A DNA stretch of 7,425 nt from an uncultured Victivallales bacterium. Its GTDB lineage: Bacteria > Verrucomicrobiota > Lentisphaeria > Oligosphaerales > JAFGRS01. Shown here piece after piece: positions 7,231-7,425 of the stretch. A program made the translations under genes and the position numbers. The first letter of the stretch is position 1, and each line of letters opens with the position of its first letter. Below the pieces are notes generated by a model. The model saw only the letters and a program-made list of their open reading frames with translations, was not told where the DNA came from and ran no database searches. The stretch is from NCBI GenBank assembly GCA_903834675.1, contig CAILKC010000037.1, positions 1 to 7,425 of the forward strand, given 5' to 3'.

Positions 7231-7425
7231 CCCCCGTGCCGCCCTGGAGCCCGCGATGCCAAGCCCGTTCCGGGCAGGTTCGCGGTATCCCCCGTGCCGA
7301 CGGTATCCCCCGTGCCGCCCTGGAGCCCGCGATGCCAAGCCCGTTCCGGGCAGGTTCGCGGTATCCCCCGTGCCGACGGTATCCCCCGTGCCGCCCTGGA
7401 GCCCGCGATGCCAAGCCCGTTCCGG
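7231..7425. repeat. Tandem array of a 76-bp repeat, about 2.6 perfect copies, running off the window
   Basis: Copies lie at 7231-7306, 7307-7382 and 7383-7425 (43 bases, cut by the edge) and match with no difference that I can find. Each unit contains a nested inverted repeat, in the first copy CCGCGA (7251-7256) with TCGCGG (7280-7285), enclosing GCCCG (7263-7267) with CGGGC (7271-7275) around TTC. The unit also holds a near-duplicate 18-mer in tandem, CGGTATCCCCCGTGCCGA at 7283-7300 and the same with a final C at 7301-7318, so the 76 bases look like a 58-base element plus one 18-base duplication. The period is not a multiple of three, so open frames across it shift at each copy and are unlikely to be protein. 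It could be a minisatellite, a REP-like family, or an assembly repeat at a contig end. Confidence 0.9.

Noticed and set aside
7205..7414. Minus-strand repeat peptide (RHGGYR-type) across the 76-bp array
   Set aside because: The 76-base period shifts frame at every copy, there is no ribosome site, and the frame exists only because the repeat lacks stops.
7231..7425. CRISPR array
   Set aside because: The units are directly adjacent and identical throughout; there are no unique spacers between constant repeats.

Overview
The window is GC-rich and holds one minus-strand operon for a tripartite heavy-metal (probably copper/silver) efflux system of the HME-RND type, followed at its right edge by an upstream non-coding stretch and a short tandem-repeat array. 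Family content and the three-envelope-layer machinery require a Gram-negative host. The high GC, ATGA-coupled genes and the style of the proteins suggest a beta- or gammaproteobacterium, but no marker in the window fixes the taxon.

Reading in the direction of transcription (right to left): 7425-7231 is a perfect 76-bp tandem repeat that runs off the window. 7230-7001 is non-coding and carries several small dyads and the probable operon leader. 7000-5711 encodes a TolC-family outer-membrane factor with an ordinary signal peptide. 5714-4155 encodes a second, divergent TolC-family protein that is a predicted lipoprotein with an unusually long N-terminal extension. 4113-2764 encodes a CusB-like periplasmic adaptor with a Cys/Met/His metal-binding module next to its membrane anchor. 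2767-1 encodes a CusA-like RND pump, cut by the left edge after 922 codons.

The genes are tightly packed: a 4-bp ATGA overlap joins the two TolC genes, a 41-bp gap with a good ribosome binding site precedes the adaptor, and another ATGA overlap joins adaptor and pump. The expected assembly is a pump trimer in the inner membrane, an adaptor ring in the periplasm and a TolC-type channel in the outer membrane, driven by proton import. No regulator, CusF-like chaperone or P-type ATPase gene is visible.

The points most worth a second look are the twin TolC genes in one operon, the loss of most transmembrane methionines of the CusA relay while the periplasmic three-methionine site is intact, a methionine-containing Ala/Gly linker inserted in the pump's periplasmic domain, and the hairpin-bearing 76-bp repeat at the edge. 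The system as a whole belongs to a known class; I see no wholly new type of system.
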